The notes: generated from the sequence alone by a model not told the origin. 15,931 bases of DNA from an uncultured Catenibacillus sp. (GCA_934339005.1 CAKRHR010000061.1:1-15931), one strand, 5' to 3'. Counted from the first letter of the stretch, positions 7,518 to 15,113 are shown. A program made the numbers and translations.

Positions 7518-8246
7518 ATGAAAATATTGATTATTAGACATGGTGATCCGGATTACAGTATTGATTCACTGACCGAAAAAGGCTGGAGAGAAGCTGAGTA
7601 TCTGTCTGAAAGATTGTGTAAATTGGACATTAAGACATTTTACGTATCACCTTTGGGCAGAGCGAGAGATACGATTGCGCCGACATTAAAGAAACTTGGA
7701 AGAACGGCTGAAATTATGCCATGGCTTCGCGAATTTGACACGCATATTGACCGTCCGGATGTACTGAATGAAAAAAAGGTCTGTTGGGACTGGCTGCCAA
7801 AAGACTGGACAGCAGAACCGAGATTTTATCAGTATGAACACTGGATGGAACCAGAGGTGATGGCAAATAGTGATGTGCCGGAACAATATCATTGGGTGAT
7901 TGAAAATTTTGACAAATTAATGGCTGAAAATGGTTATGTAAGAGAAAATAATTATTACAGAGCAGTCAAGCCAAGCAATGATACCATCTGTATTGTGTGC
8001 CACTTCGGACTGGAATGTGTACTTTTATCAAGATTGCTCACGATTTCGCCGATGCAGTTATGGCATGGATTATGTGCTGCACCGTCCTCTGTATCCACAA
8101 TTGTGACAGAAGAACGCCGTGAGGGATATGCATATTTCAGAATGGGTGCATTCGGAGATACTTCTCATTTGTATGCAAACAATGATGAACCGGCATTTGC
8201 AGCCAGATTTTGTGAGTGCTATACAAATACAGACGAAAGACATTAA
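7518..8246 (+). CDS. Histidine phosphatase (phosphoglycerate mutase-like) family protein
   Basis: A 242-residue protein of the histidine phosphatase superfamily. The nucleophile motif is RHG at residues 7-9 (H8 phosphorylated), with SPLGRARDT (44-52) supplying the second arginine, E72 in LREFD as likely proton donor, and H162 in CHFGLE as the second catalytic histidine. Members dephosphorylate sugar phosphates, nucleotides or phosphoproteins, or act as mutases; the insert at residues about 85-150 would set substrate choice. The ATG lies 2 bp after the UDPGP stop and has no clear ribosome site of its own, suggesting translational coupling. A role in trimming a sugar phosphate or nucleotide linked to the upstream pyrophosphorylase is a reasonable inference, not shown. 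The gap to the next promoter is short. Confidence 0.88.
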   Translation: MKILIIRHGDPDYSIDSLTEKGWREAEYLSERLCKLDIKTFYVSPLGRARDTIAPTLKKLGRTAEIMPWLREFDTHIDRPDVLNEKKVCWDWLPKDWTAEPRFYQYEHWMEPEVMANSDVPEQYHWVIENFDKLMAENGYVRENNYYRAVKPSNDTICIVCHFGLECVLLSRLLTISPMQLWHGLCAAPSSVSTIVTEERREGYAYFRMGAFGDTSHLYANNDEPAFAARFCECYTNTDERH

Positions 8247-8272
8247 TTGCTGTTATTATATTAAAAATTGCC

Positions 8273-8301
8273 TTGAAAGTTTTTTGATATTACAGTACAA
8301 T
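8273..8301 (+). promoter_or_regulatory. Sigma-A promoter of the GNAT gene
   Basis: TTGAAA (8273-8278) and TACAAT (8296-8301) have an ideal 17-bp spacer. The predicted start near 8308 leaves a leader of about 29 nt containing the ribosome site. It implies the acetyltransferase is transcribed separately from the upstream pair. Confidence 0.65.
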
Positions 8302-8336
8302 GTATATCAACAGGAAAAACAATGGAGGTTGCACGA

Positions 8337-8912
8337 ATGAAGTTACGTCTTATCAAAGAGAATGATATCAAAGACGTGTTGGACGTTTATAAACCATTTA
8401 TAAAAAATACACCGATTACTTTTGAATGTACTGTACCATCGATAAAGAAGTTCAGAAAGCGTGTTGAACATGTGACAGCAAAGCATCCGTGGCTTGTTGC
8501 TGAGGAAAATGACAGAATTGTCGGATTTGCATATGCTTCTGTGTTTAAAGAACGCATGGCTTATTCATGGGACGTGGAATCATCCATTTATGTTATTGAT
8601 GATGCCGGTATGCAGGGCATAGGCACTGCTTTATACAGTGCGATGGAGGATATATTAAAGCTTCAGGGCTTTTACAATATTTATGCGATTCTTACAACCG
8701 GTGTGAAGCGGAGTCTTCATTTTCATGAGTTGATGGGCTACAAGAAGATGTATACATTGGATTGTTGTGGCTGGAAATTTGACCAGTGGTATGGCATTAC
8801 GTGTATGTGTAAGACGATTGGCGATATTCATCAACCGCCAAAGGAGATTATTCCAATTAAGGAACTCGAGAAAAAGAGCATTGATAAGATATTAAAAAAA
8901 TACAGTGTATAG
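8337..8912 (+). CDS. GNAT N-acetyltransferase, phosphinothricin/methionine-sulfoximine type
   Basis: A 191-residue acetyl-CoA-dependent N-acetyltransferase. ITFECTVPS (27-35), HPWLVAEENDRIVGFAYAS (50-68), the SWDVESSIYV strand (77-86) and the acetyl-CoA loop MQGIGTALY (92-100, Q93-G94-I95-G96) match the Pat/Bar/YncA branch, which acetylates phosphinothricin, methionine sulfoximine or related amino-acid analogues. FHELMGYKKM (129-138) is the usual end of the fold. The tail from residue about 165 is lysine-rich and longer than typical. I chose the ATG at 8337 because GGAGG (8324-8328) lies 8 bp before it; an in-frame ATG at 8322 would start inside the ribosome-site region and add five residues. 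The gene has its own promoter and terminator. Exact substrate is inference. Confidence 0.88.
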   Translation: MKLRLIKENDIKDVLDVYKPFIKNTPITFECTVPSIKKFRKRVEHVTAKHPWLVAEENDRIVGFAYASVFKERMAYSWDVESSIYVIDDAGMQGIGTALYSAMEDILKLQGFYNIYAILTTGVKRSLHFHELMGYKKMYTLDCCGWKFDQWYGITCMCKTIGDIHQPPKEIIPIKELEKKSIDKILKKYSV

Positions 8913-8940
8913 AGTATTGATAACATAATTTACAAAAGAT

Positions 8941-8987
8941 AAGGCAGGGAAAACGAAAAATAAAGAGTTTCTCTGCCTTTATGTATT
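8941..8987 (+). terminator. Terminator after the GNAT gene
   Basis: AAGGCAGGGAAAAC (8941-8954) pairs with GTTTCTCTGCCTT (8967-8979) with one mismatch and one bulged A around a 12-base loop, followed by T-rich sequence (TTTATGTATTTT). It separates the acetyltransferase from the CARF nuclease gene. I see no clear promoter in the remaining 20 bases before the next start. Confidence 0.7.
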
Positions 8988-9007
8988 TTGAGGGGCGGGT
9001 GTAAAGT

Positions 9008-10183
9008 GTGAAATATCTGATAGTGTTTTTTGATAGAAGTACATTAAAAAATATTGTACCGACATTAGCGATTGCGCCGGATGTGATTAAATATTTTTAT
9101 GACCCGGATGTCTTTTCTTATTATGATATATACAGTACCTTTGAGGCGTGCAGAAAGTATATTCCGGGGCTGCGATTTGAAGTGGGTGCCCTTGATGAGC
9201 ATGATTATGCGCAGGTGTATGAAACAGTGGAAACGATGATTAACCATACACACCCGGATGAAGTTTGTATTGATTTGACCGGTGGTAGTGAACTTGCAGT
9301 AATTGCCGGATATGAGGCAGGTATGTGTTGCGGCTGTGATGTTTATTATACAGATATATGGAAGAATAAATTGTTCTGGCTGAATGCCAAACAGTGTATC
9401 GAGAGTGTGCTGCCTTTTGATATGGAGGATCTGGTGACGGCTTTTGGTGGTAAATTGCTTGGTTATTCGGATGATGATTTTTTATGGAAATATCAGAAGT
9501 CTTTGTTTACGATGTCGGATTATTTGATTCATCGGCTGAACCGCTGGCTTCGAACGAGCCAGTATCTGCAGAAGTATAACAGCCGTCTGCGTCAGGAAAA
9601 CAGACTGCATTTTAAGGCACCTTTTGAGCATTCAAAAAATGATACACAGTTGCTTCCGGATATGACATTGCTTGAAGAATTTCAAAAGCAGGGGTTGATT
9701 CGGTATTTAAGTGTGAATGAGAAGCATGTGGAGTTTGCGTATGCCAATGTTAAGATGATGGATTATATGTCCTCTTATGGTGTGTGGCTTGAACTTTATA
9801 CATACTATCATCTGCTGCGCATGGATGCCGTGAGGGATGTGCATACAAGTTTAAAAGTTGACTGGAACGCCCATGACCATATCGAGATTATCGGCAATGA
9901 GATAGATGTGACATGTATGTATAAGAGCCGTCCGGTGATTATATCATGTAAACAGTCCACCGGACCAATCACAGCAGATACGTTGAATGAATTGTATGTC
10001 GTGTCACGCCGTATCGGTGGCAAATATGCGATTCCGATTCTTGTGACCTGCAGTGATATGAAGACGAAACATCTGGCATTATATTTAAAAGCCAAAGAGA
10101 TGGGAATTCATCTTCTGGATATTTCAGATGTACGCTCCGGTAGTTTTCTGGAATGTCTGAAAAGAATTATTACTGCGAAGTAA
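9008..10183 (+). CDS. CARF-domain PD-(D/E)xK nuclease, Card1/Can2-like (DUF1887)
   Basis: A 391-residue protein with the layout of the type III CRISPR ancillary nucleases Card1 and Can2, which are about this size. Residues 1-140 form a Rossmann-like CARF domain: MKYLIVFFDRS opens the first strand, and EVCIDLTGGSELAVIAGYEAG (positions 85-105) is the conserved ligand-pocket strand, turn and helix. Residues about 155-250 are a helical linker like the winged-helix region of that family. Residues about 255-385 are the nuclease fold: E262 in the WLELYTYYHL helix, E298/D300 in GNEIDV, and K315 in VIISCKQS. In relatives, cyclic oligoadenylate binding at the CARF dimer opens a metal-dependent nuclease. 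Here the acid of the ExK motif reads Ser313. The start is GTG (9008) after GAGGGGCGGG. No cas gene lies in the window; DUF2284 follows 45 bp later. Family call is good; ligand and activity are inferred. Confidence 0.75.
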   Translation: MKYLIVFFDRSTLKNIVPTLAIAPDVIKYFYDPDVFSYYDIYSTFEACRKYIPGLRFEVGALDEHDYAQVYETVETMINHTHPDEVCIDLTGGSELAVIAGYEAGMCCGCDVYYTDIWKNKLFWLNAKQCIESVLPFDMEDLVTAFGGKLLGYSDDDFLWKYQKSLFTMSDYLIHRLNRWLRTSQYLQKYNSRLRQENRLHFKAPFEHSKNDTQLLPDMTLLEEFQKQGLIRYLSVNEKHVEFAYANVKMMDYMSSYGVWLELYTYYHLLRMDAVRDVHTSLKVDWNAHDHIEIIGNEIDVTCMYKSRPVIISCKQSTGPITADTLNELYVVSRRIGGKYAIPILVTCSDMKTKHLALYLKAKEMGIHLLDISDVRSGSFLECLKRIITAK

Positions 10184-10228
10184 ATGTAAAGCATATGAGA
10201 AAAAAGATATATTGTGGGGGATTGGAAT

Positions 10229-10771
10229 ATGAAACAGACAGATGAAATTATGGCATTTGCAAAGGCGGCAGGTGCCAGCGGCACAGCTGATATCGAGCTT
10301 GCGCAGATTGTATTTGATGAAACTTTAAGAAAAAGCTGTGAGATGAACAGCTGTGGCAATTTTAAGCGGAACTGGATGTGTCCGCCGTACTGTGGAGAGA
10401 TTTCAGAATGTATCACAAAAGCAAAGCAATATACGAAGGGTGTGGTACTTCAGTATATCGGTGAACTTGAAGATTCTTATGATTTTGAAGGTATGATGGA
10501 TGCTGCAGAAGCCTTTCAGAAGATGTTTATAAAGACTGTGCATTATGTGCGCACGCTTGGATGGGACATTTATCCGCTTGGCGCCGGTGGCTGCAGAAAT
10601 TGTGAGCACTGTGCTGTGATTGATGGGGTTCCCTGCCGTCATCCAGAGGATGCATTTCCGTCACTGGAATCCCATGGTATTTTTGTGTCAGAACTTGCAC
10701 AAAAATCAGGCATGAACTATATTAACGGTCAGAATACGGTGACATATTTTGGGGCGATTTTATACCGATAA
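10229..10771 (+). CDS. DUF2284 cysteine-rich metal-binding protein
   Basis: A 180-residue protein of the predicted metal-binding DUF2284 family. Cysteines are clustered: C37 and C42 (SCEMNSCGNF), C51 and C55 (WMCPPYCG), C61, then C122, C125, C128 (GGCRNCEHC) and C136 (VPCRHPE). The CPPYCG and GxCxxCxxC blocks are the family signature and suggest an iron-sulfur cluster or zinc site. Function is unknown in general. There is no signal peptide. I chose the ATG at 10229, since GGGGG (10216-10220) lies 8 bp upstream; an in-frame GTG at 10214 would overlap that site. It is 45 bp after the CARF nuclease with no terminator between them, so the two are probably one transcript, ended by the hairpin at 10785. 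Whether they work together is not known. Confidence 0.85.
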   Translation: MKQTDEIMAFAKAAGASGTADIELAQIVFDETLRKSCEMNSCGNFKRNWMCPPYCGEISECITKAKQYTKGVVLQYIGELEDSYDFEGMMDAAEAFQKMFIKTVHYVRTLGWDIYPLGAGGCRNCEHCAVIDGVPCRHPEDAFPSLESHGIFVSELAQKSGMNYINGQNTVTYFGAILYR

Positions 10772-10784
10772 TTAATATCACGAT

Positions 10785-10817
10785 ATGAGTGGCGAGGTAA
10801 ATTCTGCCACTCATTTT
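10785..10817 (+). terminator. Strong intrinsic terminator after the DUF2284 gene
   Basis: ATGAGTGGC (10785-10793) pairs perfectly with GCCACTCAT (10806-10814), followed by TTTT and, after a short gap, CTTTTT. It starts 14 bp after the stop codon. Confidence 0.85.
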
Positions 10818-10865
10818 AAACTTTTTCAGTTTATAGAGTATCAGGAGTAGAAATATATTTTGCTT

Positions 10866-10925
10866 AATAGTTAGCATAATAATTAGTTGAATAATTAGTA
10901 AAATAATTACTTGACTAATTAGTTT
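10866..10925. repeat. Five 12-bp tandem repeats with TAATTA palindromic cores (candidate MarR operator array)
   Basis: Units start at 10866, 10878, 10890, 10902 and 10914, exactly 12 bp apart. Units 2 to 4 begin AATAATTA; unit 1 is AATAGTTAGC and unit 5 is the perfect palindrome ACTAATTAGT. The TAATTA core is at 10880, 10892, 10904 and 10916, with two more copies out of phase at 10937 (over the -10) and 10953. The array runs into the -35 box of the marR promoter, as expected for an autoregulatory operator. Binding by the downstream MarR protein is inference. Confidence 0.65.
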
Positions 10926-10940
10926 GCAAAGTGATATAAT
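10911..10940 (+). promoter_or_regulatory. Promoter of the marR-ABC exporter operon
   Basis: TTGACT (10911-10916) and TATAAT (10935-10940) are separated by 18 bp, with an extended TGA before the -10 (TGnTATAAT). The start is predicted near 10947. The -35 overlaps the last two TAATTA units and the -10 overlaps another TAATTA core, so a bound regulator would block both boxes. Confidence 0.75.
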
Positions 10941-10975
10941 TAACATGCTAAGTAATTACAGAGTGATAATTCATA

Positions 10976-11443
10976 TTGAAAAGAGTGGTGAGGATGAAAG
11001 ATTGTAAAGACCAGCATGATGTACCGATGAGTCTGCTGTTTAAAATTGCTGATGTGACATTCTGCAAACGTCTGAATAGTGCCAATGAAGAATATGGTCT
11101 GACAGGAAATCAGGCACAGCTTTTAGGAACAATCAGAAAATGTCGTAAAGAGATGGATGAAGTCTTTCCGAGTACGCTAGAAGAAAGGATACATGTATCC
11201 AGACCGACGATGTCGGGATTGCTTAAGCGGCTTGAGGCAAAGGGCTTTATTATTTTTGCGCCAAGTTCTAAGGATAAGCGTTACAAACAGGTGCTTTTGA
11301 CAGAAAAAGCAGAAGCAGTTAATCAACGCATTGGAGAAAAGATTTTTGAAACCGAAAGAAAAATGCTTGAAGGCATTTCTGAAGAAGATGTCGAAATAGC
11401 GCGGACAATCGTAAAAAAAATGATTGATAATATTTCGGACTGA
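10976..11443 (+). CDS. MarR-family transcriptional regulator
   Basis: A 155-residue dimeric winged-helix repressor. The DNA-binding core is at residues about 68-110: LEERIHVSRPTMSGLLKRL is the helix-turn-helix, then EAKGFI and the wing SSKDKRYKQVLLTEKAEAV. The flanking helices give the dimer interface. The start is uncertain. A TTG at 10976 has GAGTGA 9 bp upstream, while the first ATG at 10994 abuts GGTGAGG with no spacing, and GTG codons at 10985 and 10988 are also in frame. All give an intact MarR domain. The gene follows a TAATTA operator array and is 39 bp before the first transporter gene, the standard arrangement of a drug-responsive repressor with the exporter it controls. Ligand unknown. 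Confidence 0.9.
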   Translation: MKRVVRMKDCKDQHDVPMSLLFKIADVTFCKRLNSANEEYGLTGNQAQLLGTIRKCRKEMDEVFPSTLEERIHVSRPTMSGLLKRLEAKGFIIFAPSSKDKRYKQVLLTEKAEAVNQRIGEKIFETERKMLEGISEEDVEIARTIVKKMIDNISD

Positions 11444-11482
11444 TAAAGTTATTACTATGATAAAAATGAAGGGAGAAACAAG

Positions 11483-13222
11483 ATGATTAAAACACTTGCA
11501 GCTCAGGTTAAAGAATTTAAAAAAGACTCCCTGCTGACACCTATTTTTGTTATTCTTGAAGTTTTGATGGATATTGCAATTCCGCTGATGATGGCGCGAA
11601 TTATTGATGAAGGCATCCAGAAGAATGACATGCATGCGGTTGTTGTAACAGGGGTAATTATGATTTGTATGGCGCTGCTTTCATTATTGTTCGGTGTACT
11701 TGCCGGAAAATATGCAGCACAGGCCAGTACAGGCTTTGCGAGAAATCTTCGTAAAGCGATGTTTGAAAATATTCAGAACTTTTCATTTTCAAATATTGAT
11801 AAATATTCCACAGCAGGTCTGGTTACACGTATGACAACAGACGTGACAAACCTTCAGAACGCATATCAGATGATTATCCGTCTGTTTGTGCGTGCACCGT
11901 TTATGATGATTTTTGCGATGATCATGGTATTTAAGATTAATGCAAAATTATCTCTGGTATTCCTTTGTGCGATTATTGTATTGGGATTTGTTATTGGCAC
12001 AATTATGATTAAAGCACATCCGAAGTTTGAACGTGTATTCAGAAAATATGACGATTTAAATGCCAGCGTTCAGGAAAATGTCAATGCGATTCGTGTTGTC
12101 AAAGCCTATGTGCGTGAAGACCATGAAAACAAGAAGTTTAAGACAGCCAGTGGCAACTTATATAAGATGTTTGTCAATGTCGAAAAACTGATTATCTGTA
12201 ACATGCCTGTCATGCAGTTTGTTGTATATGCATGTATTTTGATTATTTCCTGGCTTGGTGCCAAATTTATCGTTGCCGGCAATATGACAACCGGTGAACT
12301 GACAAGTATGTTCTCATATACGATGAATATTTTGATGTCACTCATGATGCTTTCCATGGTACTTTTGATGGTGATTATGTCAAGAGCCTCCGCAGAACGT
12401 ATAGCAGAAGTTATCAATGAAAAGAGTGATTTGAATAACGGCGAAAATCCTCTGATGGAAGTGCCGGATGGTTCTGTAAAATTTAAAGATGTGAACTTCT
12501 CATATAAGAAGGATAAAAACTATGTCCTTGAAAATGTAAATCTGTCTATTAAATCCGGTGAAACCATTGGTATTATCGGTGGTACAGGTTCTTCAAAATC
12601 AAGTCTTGTACAGCTTATCCCAAGACTTTACGATGTAACAACAGGTGCTGTTTGTGTCGGCGGACACGATGTCCGGGAGTACGATATTGAAACACTTCGA
12701 AATGAAGTTGCGATGGTACTTCAGAAAAATGTCCTGTTCTCAGGTACGATTAAGGAAAACTTAAGATGGGGTAATCCAGATGCCACAGATGAAGAAATCA
12801 TCCATGCATGTAAACAGTCACAGGCAGATGAATTTATCCAGACTTTCCCGGATGGTTATGATACATATATTGAACAGGGCGGTACAAACGTTTCCGGTGG
12901 CCAGAAACAGCGTCTGTGTATTGCCAGAGCACTTTTGAAGAAACCTAAGATCCTGATTCTTGATGACTCTACAAGTGCTGTCGATACAAAGACAGATGCG
13001 ATGATTCGAAAAGCATTCCGTGAAGATATTCCGGATACGACAAAATTCATTATTGCTCAGCGTATTTCTTCTGTACAGGACGCAGACAGAATTATTGTTC
13101 TTAACGAAGGTCAGGTTGTAGACTTCGGTTCACATGACCAGTTGATGAAGACAAGCGAGATTTATCGTGATGTCTATGAATCTCAGATGAAGGGAGTTGA
13201 CGAAAATGCCAAGACCAAATAA
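11483..13222 (+). CDS. ABC exporter half-transporter with degenerate ATP site (heterodimer subunit 1)
   Basis: A 579-residue membrane protein, with about six transmembrane helices in residues 15-305 and an ATPase domain in 330-575. In the ATPase the Walker A is GGTGSSKS (366-373, Ser371 where Gly is usual), the Q-loop Gln is Q414, the signature VSGGQ (470-474) is canonical, the Walker B LILDD (491-495) has Asp495 in place of catalytic Glu, and the switch His is Gln526 (IIAQR). So its own ATP site is degenerate while its signature loop is intact. This is the pattern of one half of heterodimeric exporters such as TM287/288, BmrCD or LmrCD, whose partner is the next gene. AGGGAG (11470-11475) sits 7 bp before the ATG. 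It overlaps the next gene by 17 bp. Likely substrates are drugs or lipid-like compounds, by family. Confidence 0.93.
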   Translation: MIKTLAAQVKEFKKDSLLTPIFVILEVLMDIAIPLMMARIIDEGIQKNDMHAVVVTGVIMICMALLSLLFGVLAGKYAAQASTGFARNLRKAMFENIQNFSFSNIDKYSTAGLVTRMTTDVTNLQNAYQMIIRLFVRAPFMMIFAMIMVFKINAKLSLVFLCAIIVLGFVIGTIMIKAHPKFERVFRKYDDLNASVQENVNAIRVVKAYVREDHENKKFKTASGNLYKMFVNVEKLIICNMPVMQFVVYACILIISWLGAKFIVAGNMTTGELTSMFSYTMNILMSLMMLSMVLLMVIMSRASAERIAEVINEKSDLNNGENPLMEVPDGSVKFKDVNFSYKKDKNYVLENVNLSIKSGETIGIIGGTGSSKSSLVQLIPRLYDVTTGAVCVGGHDVREYDIETLRNEVAMVLQKNVLFSGTIKENLRWGNPDATDEEIIHACKQSQADEFIQTFPDGYDTYIEQGGTNVSGGQKQRLCIARALLKKPKILILDDSTSAVDTKTDAMIRKAFREDIPDTTKFIIAQRISSVQDADRIIVLNEGQVVDFGSHDQLMKTSEIYRDVYESQMKGVDENAKTK

Positions 13223-15113
13223 TATGCCGCCAAAAGGCAAAGCATTGCCAAAGGGTGAAGCTTCTAAAGCAATGAAACGCTTATTTAAGTATATTATGAA
13301 AGAATATAAATTTTCCTGTCTGTTTGTGCTGATTTTGATTGTCGTCGGCTCGGCAGCAAATATCGCAGGTAATATGTTCTTAAAGACATTGATTGACGAT
13401 TATATTTTACCATTTATCAATCAGGCATCACCGAATTTTGCACCACTTGCCAGAGCAATTTTGATCATGGCTGCAGTTTATATTATTGGTGTTTTATCTA
13501 CATGGTTATATAAACGTATCATGGTGAATGTAACACAGGGCACACTTCGCAGACTCCGTGATGATATGTTTGAACATATGGAATCATTGCCAATTCGTTA
13601 TTTTGATACACATGCCCATGGCGATATCATGAGTATTTATACAAATGATGCTGATACACTGCGTCAGATGATCAGTGAAAGTATTCCGCAGTTAATTACA
13701 TCTGTGATTACGATTGTTGGTGTGCTTGGTTCCATGATTTACTTAAGTATTCCACTGACAATTCTTGACCTGGTACTTGTGGCATTTATGATGCTTATGG
13801 TTAAGACGATTGGTGGCAAGAGTGCGACATACTTTGTGCGTCAGCAGAAAAATCTTGGTAAAGTTAATGGCTATATTGAAGAAATGATGGAAGGTCAGAA
13901 AGTCGTTAAGGTATTCTGCCACGAACAGGAGAATATTGACAGATTTAATGAATTAAATGAATCTTTATATGACAGCGCCAACAATGCGAATAAATATGCT
14001 AATATTCTGATGCCGGTCATGGTTAATATCGGTAATATCAGTTATGTGCTGACAGCAATTGTCGGTGCAGCCCTTGCAATTTCAGGCTTTGGTGGTCTGA
14101 CACTTGGTGGTCTTGTTGCGTTCTTACAATACAACCGTTCTTTCAACCAGCCAATTTCACAGGTGTCACAGCAGATGAACTCTATTATTATGGCGATGGC
14201 TGGTGCAAACCGTATCTTCACATTGCTGGATGAAAAGCCAGAAGCAGATGAAGGCTATGTTGAACTTGTTAATGCGAAAGAAAATGCGGATGGAAGCCTT
14301 GAAGAAGCCAAAGAACGTACAGGTGTATGGGCATGGAAACATTATCATAAAGATACAGATACAACAACCTACAAACGTCTTTGTGGCGATGTTGTTCTTG
14401 AAGATGTGGATTTTGGTTACACAGATGAAAAAATCGTATTACATGATATTGATATTTATGCAAAACCTGGCGAAAAGGTGGCATTTGTTGGTGCAACAGG
14501 TGCAGGTAAGACGACAATTACAAACCTTTTGAATCGTTTCTATGATATTCAGGAGGGCAAGATTCGTTACGATGGCATTAATATTGGTAAGATTAAAAAA
14601 GCGGATTTAAGACGTTCCCTTGGTATCGTGCTTCAGGATACACATCTGTTTACAGGTACGGTTGCAGACAATATCCGTTATGGTAAGCTGGATGCAACAG
14701 ATGAAGAAGTTTATGCAGCAGCAAAGCTTGCCAATGCAGATCATTTTATCAAGCATCTGCCGAATGGCTATGATACCGTTTTAAAAGGTGATGGCGGTAA
14801 TCTTTCACAGGGACAGAGACAGTTGCTTGCAATAGCCAGAGCAGCGATTGCAGACCCACCGGTATTGATTCTTGATGAAGCGACTTCAAGTATTGATACG
14901 CGAACAGAGAAAATTGTTCAGGATGGTATGGATAAACTGATGGCAGGCAGAACAGTATTTGTCATTGCACACCGCCTGTCCACAATTAAAAACTCAGATG
15001 TGATTATGGTACTTGACCACGGCAGAATCATTGAGCGCGGTAACCATGACAGTCTGATCAACAAGCATGGTATTTACTACCAGTTATATACAGGATTGCT
15101 TGAACAATCTTAA
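13206..15113 (+). CDS. ABC exporter half-transporter with consensus ATP site (heterodimer subunit 2)
   Basis: A 635-residue partner of the preceding gene. After a Pro- and Lys-rich cytoplasmic N-terminus (1-25), residues about 35-335 carry six transmembrane helices. The ATPase spans about 395-630: Walker A GATGAGKT (429-436), Q477, Walker B LILDE with catalytic E558, and switch H589 (IAHR) are all intact, but the signature is LSQGQ (533-537) where SGGQ is usual. Together with subunit 1 this gives one competent ATP site and one degenerate site. Residues about 352-393 are an insert linking the membrane and ATPase parts, with TGVWAWKHYH in it. I chose ATG 13206: AGGGAG (13191-13196) is 9 bp upstream, whereas a TTG at 13197 would abut it. 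The 17-bp overlap implies coupled translation and matched amounts of the two halves. Confidence 0.93.
   Translation: MPRPNNMPPKGKALPKGEASKAMKRLFKYIMKEYKFSCLFVLILIVVGSAANIAGNMFLKTLIDDYILPFINQASPNFAPLARAILIMAAVYIIGVLSTWLYKRIMVNVTQGTLRRLRDDMFEHMESLPIRYFDTHAHGDIMSIYTNDADTLRQMISESIPQLITSVITIVGVLGSMIYLSIPLTILDLVLVAFMMLMVKTIGGKSATYFVRQQKNLGKVNGYIEEMMEGQKVVKVFCHEQENIDRFNELNESLYDSANNANKYANILMPVMVNIGNISYVLTAIVGAALAISGFGGLTLGGLVAFLQYNRSFNQPISQVSQQMNSIIMAMAGANRIFTLLDEKPEADEGYVELVNAKENADGSLEEAKERTGVWAWKHYHKDTDTTTYKRLCGDVVLEDVDFGYTDEKIVLHDIDIYAKPGEKVAFVGATGAGKTTITNLLNRFYDIQEGKIRYDGINIGKIKKADLRRSLGIVLQDTHLFTGTVADNIRYGKLDATDEEVYAAAKLANADHFIKHLPNGYDTVLKGDGGNLSQGQRQLLAIARAAIADPPVLILDEATSSIDTRTEKIVQDGMDKLMAGRTVFVIAHRLSTIKNSDVIMVLDHGRIIERGNHDSLINKHGIYYQLYTGLLEQS

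Noticed and set aside
8322..8336. Upstream ATG for the GNAT gene
   Set aside because: It would place the GGAGG ribosome site inside the coding region. The ATG at 8337 is correctly spaced from that site and matches the usual N-terminus of the family.
10866..10925. Possible CRISPR-like array
   Set aside because: The 12-bp units are contiguous with no unique spacers and lie on a promoter, so they are tandem operator-like repeats and not a CRISPR array.
11177..11635. 152-codon minus-strand frame across the end of marR and the start of the exporter gene
   Set aside because: It spans two real genes on the other strand, is Phe/Asn/Lys-biased low complexity, and has no ribosome site.
13197..13205. 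TTG start for the second ABC subunit
   Set aside because: The AGGGAG ribosome site touches this codon with no spacing, whereas the ATG at 13206 has a 9-bp spacer.
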